From: an uncultured Bacilli bacterium
GTDB taxonomy: Bacteria > Bacillota_I > Bacilli_A > RF39 > UBA660
Direction: 5' to 3'
Assembly: GCA_947631365.1 (NCBI GenBank)
Contig: CANRLB010000005.1
Location: 1 to 23,223, forward strand
DNA: 23,223 nucleotides
The position numbers were made by a program, and so were the translations under genes. Position 1 is the first letter of the stretch, and every line of letters starts with the position of its first letter. Shown here piece by piece: positions 21,780 through 23,223 of this stretch. The notes below the pieces were generated by a model. The model ran no database searches. It saw only the letters and a list, made by a program, of their open reading frames with translations, and had not been told where the DNA came from.

Positions 21780-22730
21780 ATGAATGTAATTGTATCAAAT
21801 AAATATCAAACATTAATGGGAACTCTTTCTATAGATGTTATTAAATCTATTAATGGGGAGTTTTCTATTCAAGATTTAGCTAATCAATTTAGTAATTTTT
21901 TCTTTAATAAAATTATTATTGATGTTACAGCAATTAAAAATTATGAAGACATAAGCACAATGCGTGAGCTAGCTATTAATTTTGATAGAGATAAAATTAT
22001 TCTTTTATTAGATGATTCGCCAGTTGTAAATTCCTCAATGTATTTATCTCAATTAGTATCAGTTGGTATCTATAATTTTACAAGAAATGTTGAAGCAATA
22101 CCTTTTCTAATAGATAATCCTAATTCATATAAAGATGTAGCTAATTATCAAAATTTAAATGATAATCCCAATAAAATAATGATGGGTCAAACGAAAAAGA
22201 CTTCAAACCAAGGTATAACTCAAAGAGTTATAGGATTTAAAAATGTGACTGAACATGCTGGGGCAACGACTTTAATTTATATGTTAAAAAAACATTTGCA
22301 AATTTTTTATAAAGTAATGGCTTTAGAAATTAATAATAATGATTTTGAATATTTTAATGATCAAACTTTAGAAAGTGCTGATTATATGAATGCAGCTTTT
22401 AAAATAAGTAATGCAAGAGATAAAGAAGTAATATTAGTTGATTTAAATGATGGTCCAGAAAATTTATGTACAGAAATTATATATTTGGTTGAACCTGGTA
22501 TTATTAAATTAAATAAATTAATTAGAAATGATCATAAAATATTTGAAAAATTAAAGGGTAAAAAAATTGTATTAAATAAAAGTGTTTTAAATGAAAAAGA
22601 TGTTCGAGATTTTGAACATGAAAGTGGGAGTAAAGTATTTTATAACTTACCTTGTTTAGATGAAAAACTAGATAAAAACAATAAAGTAAATGAATTTTTA
22701 GTTGCTTTAGGTTTTTCAAGAGTAGAATAA
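21780..22730 (+). CDS. TadZ/CpaE-like protein with degenerate P-loop
   Basis: The 316-residue soluble protein has an N-terminal receiver-like domain (about 1-115, alternating strands and helices with KIIIDVT and KIILLLDDS) and a C-terminal ParA/MinD-type domain (about 148-316). This architecture is that of TadZ/CpaE, which places Tad machines in the cell. The P-loop position reads NVTEHAGATT (155-164): the Gly and the two Thr are kept, but both Lys of a deviant Walker A (KGGxGKTT) are missing. Nucleotide hydrolysis is therefore doubtful, though some TadZ proteins are known to bind ATP weakly. ATG 21780 follows TTAGGAGG. Last gene of the pilin block. Confidence 0.72.
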   Translation: MNVIVSNKYQTLMGTLSIDVIKSINGEFSIQDLANQFSNFFFNKIIIDVTAIKNYEDISTMRELAINFDRDKIILLLDDSPVVNSSMYLSQLVSVGIYNFTRNVEAIPFLIDNPNSYKDVANYQNLNDNPNKIMMGQTKKTSNQGITQRVIGFKNVTEHAGATTLIYMLKKHLQIFYKVMALEINNNDFEYFNDQTLESADYMNAAFKISNARDKEVILVDLNDGPENLCTEIIYLVEPGIIKLNKLIRNDHKIFEKLKGKKIVLNKSVLNEKDVRDFEHESGSKVFYNLPCLDEKLDKNNKVNEFLVALGFSRVE

Positions 22731-22741
22731 ATTAATAAAAG

Positions 22742-22791
22742 TGTCAAATAAAAGATATTTTCTTGACATATAAGAAGTAATTAGATAAAAT
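22742..22791 (+). promoter_or_regulatory. Near-consensus promoter with inverted repeat before the last gene
   Basis: TTGACA (22763-22768), a 17-base spacer and TAAAAT (22786-22791) form the best-matching promoter of the window. TGTCAA at 22742-22747 is the exact inverted copy of the -35, with an AAAAGATATTTT palindrome-like core between. This is a possible operator or hairpin. Confidence 0.7.
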
Positions 22792-22817
22792 TTAATTAAA
22801 GAGAAAGAAGGTTTATT

Positions 22818-23189
22818 ATGTTATTAATGGATATCACTGGCTTTTGTACAAATACATCTAATATTTGGTCAATCCTAGGTTATATTGTTATGGTTTTTAA
22901 AATAATTATTCCATTATTATTAATTGTTTTTGGGATGGTCGATTTAGGAAAAGCTGTTGTATCAAGTGATGAAAAAGCTATTAGTAAAGCAGTTAGTACT
23001 TTAATTAAAAGATTCATTGCTGCGGTTGTCGTATTCTTTATTCCAACATTAGTTAGTGCGATTTTTAATGTACTAGGAATTTTGAATAGTAGCGAATATA
23101 ATACATGCGTACAATGCGTTACTAATGTAGGTGGTACTGATTGTGAGACTGCTAGAGTTGCTGCTAAAAACTCAGGATATGGGGTTTAA
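22818..23189 (+). CDS. Small two-helix membrane protein, VirB2/TrbC-like in outline
   Basis: The 123-residue protein has a short N-terminus with one Cys, two long hydrophobic helices (about 17-42 and 66-90) joined by a charged loop (DLGKAVVSSDEKAISKAVSTLIKR), and a Cys-containing C-terminal tail (TCVQCVTNVGGTDC). Two helices with a charged loop and a GKAV-type motif resemble VirB2/TrbC-type pilins and small proteins that recur in low-GC Gram-positives; homology to VirB2 is not certain. ATG 22818 has AAGAAGG upstream. It has its own strong promoter and a hairpin just after it, so it is expressed separately from and probably more strongly than the Tad-like genes. It may be a structural subunit. 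Confidence 0.65.
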   Translation: MLLMDITGFCTNTSNIWSILGYIVMVFKIIIPLLLIVFGMVDLGKAVVSSDEKAISKAVSTLIKRFIAAVVVFFIPTLVSAIFNVLGILNSSEYNTCVQCVTNVGGTDCETARVAAKNSGYGV

Positions 23190-23209
23190 AAAATAATTAT
23201 GTATTTAAA

Positions 23210-23223
23210 ATCACTTCGGTGAT
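23210..23223 (+). terminator. Hairpin at the window edge, likely terminator (truncated)
   Basis: ATCAC-TTCG-GTGAT is a 5-bp stem with a stable UUCG tetraloop, preceded by AAAA. It lies 21 bases after the last stop codon. The T tract that would complete a terminator lies beyond the window. Confidence 0.6.

Noticed and set aside
11577..23189. Conjugative element or type IV secretion system
   Set aside because: No relaxase, coupling protein, VirB4, integrase or attachment repeats are seen, and the ATPase is followed by TadB/TadC-type platform genes.

Overview
The window reads as chromosomal DNA of an AT-rich, low-GC Gram-positive bacterium. Most coding sequence is roughly 25-30% G+C by eye. Evidence for this type of organism: Shine-Dalgarno sequences of the AGGAGG/AGGTG type, sigma-A-like promoters (several with an extended TGn -10), TTG and GTG starts, and a class B sortase with an NPDTA-type wall-sorting signal. 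Trp is encoded by TGG and TGA serves as a stop, so the code is standard and not the Mycoplasma code. The combination of proteins (reduced Tad-like pilus operon, YugP-like peptidase, Ig-like surface protein with a Trp/Tyr-rich C-terminal domain) suggests an uncultured gut Bacilli lineage of the RF39 / Mollicutes-related kind. That placement is inference.

Layout. (1) 1-1884: the 3' part of a large surface protein with Ig/FN3-like modules and a C-terminal domain whose DNA is abruptly GC-rich, closed by a terminator. (2) 2026-5523: a gltX-cysS-metallopeptidase operon with its own promoter and terminator. (3) 5661-6503: an Rpn-family PD-(D/E)XK nuclease-like gene, ending in a hairpin shared with the convergent tspO. 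(4) 6516-8114, minus strand: nagZ-like glycosidase followed by tspO, with a terminator-like hairpin over the tspO start. (5) 8196-9763: a class B sortase facing a wall-anchored beta-helix-like protein, their stop codons overlapping in TTAA. (6) 9974-11466, minus strand: CPBP membrane protease translationally coupled to a YkuE-like metallophosphoesterase with substituted metal ligands.

(7) 11519-23223 is the most interesting part: a long, mostly co-directional operon for a Tad-like (type IVc pilus / type II secretion-related) machine. From a strong promoter the order is: secreted single-pass membrane protein; a 1256-residue Cys-rich secreted protein with a possible degenerate thioester-like domain and a CxxC repeat; small TadE-like membrane protein; CpaB-like SAF protein; CpaF/TadA ATPase; TadB- and TadC-like platform proteins. 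An internal terminator overlapping a promoter then leads into two tiny pilin-like proteins, two TadE-like pseudopilins and a TadZ/CpaE-like protein. A final small two-helix membrane protein (VirB2/TrbC-like in outline) has a near-consensus promoter of its own.

How it may work together (inference): the CpaF ATPase drives the TadB/TadC platform to assemble the small pilin-like proteins, TadZ places the machine, CpaB spans the envelope, and the large Cys-rich protein is the surface-exposed tip or adhesin. No prepilin peptidase and no canonical Flp pilin are visible, so the system is either completed elsewhere or differs from described Tad systems. No rRNA, tRNA, CRISPR array, insertion sequence or integrase was seen, and no gene-free stretch exceeds 300 bases.
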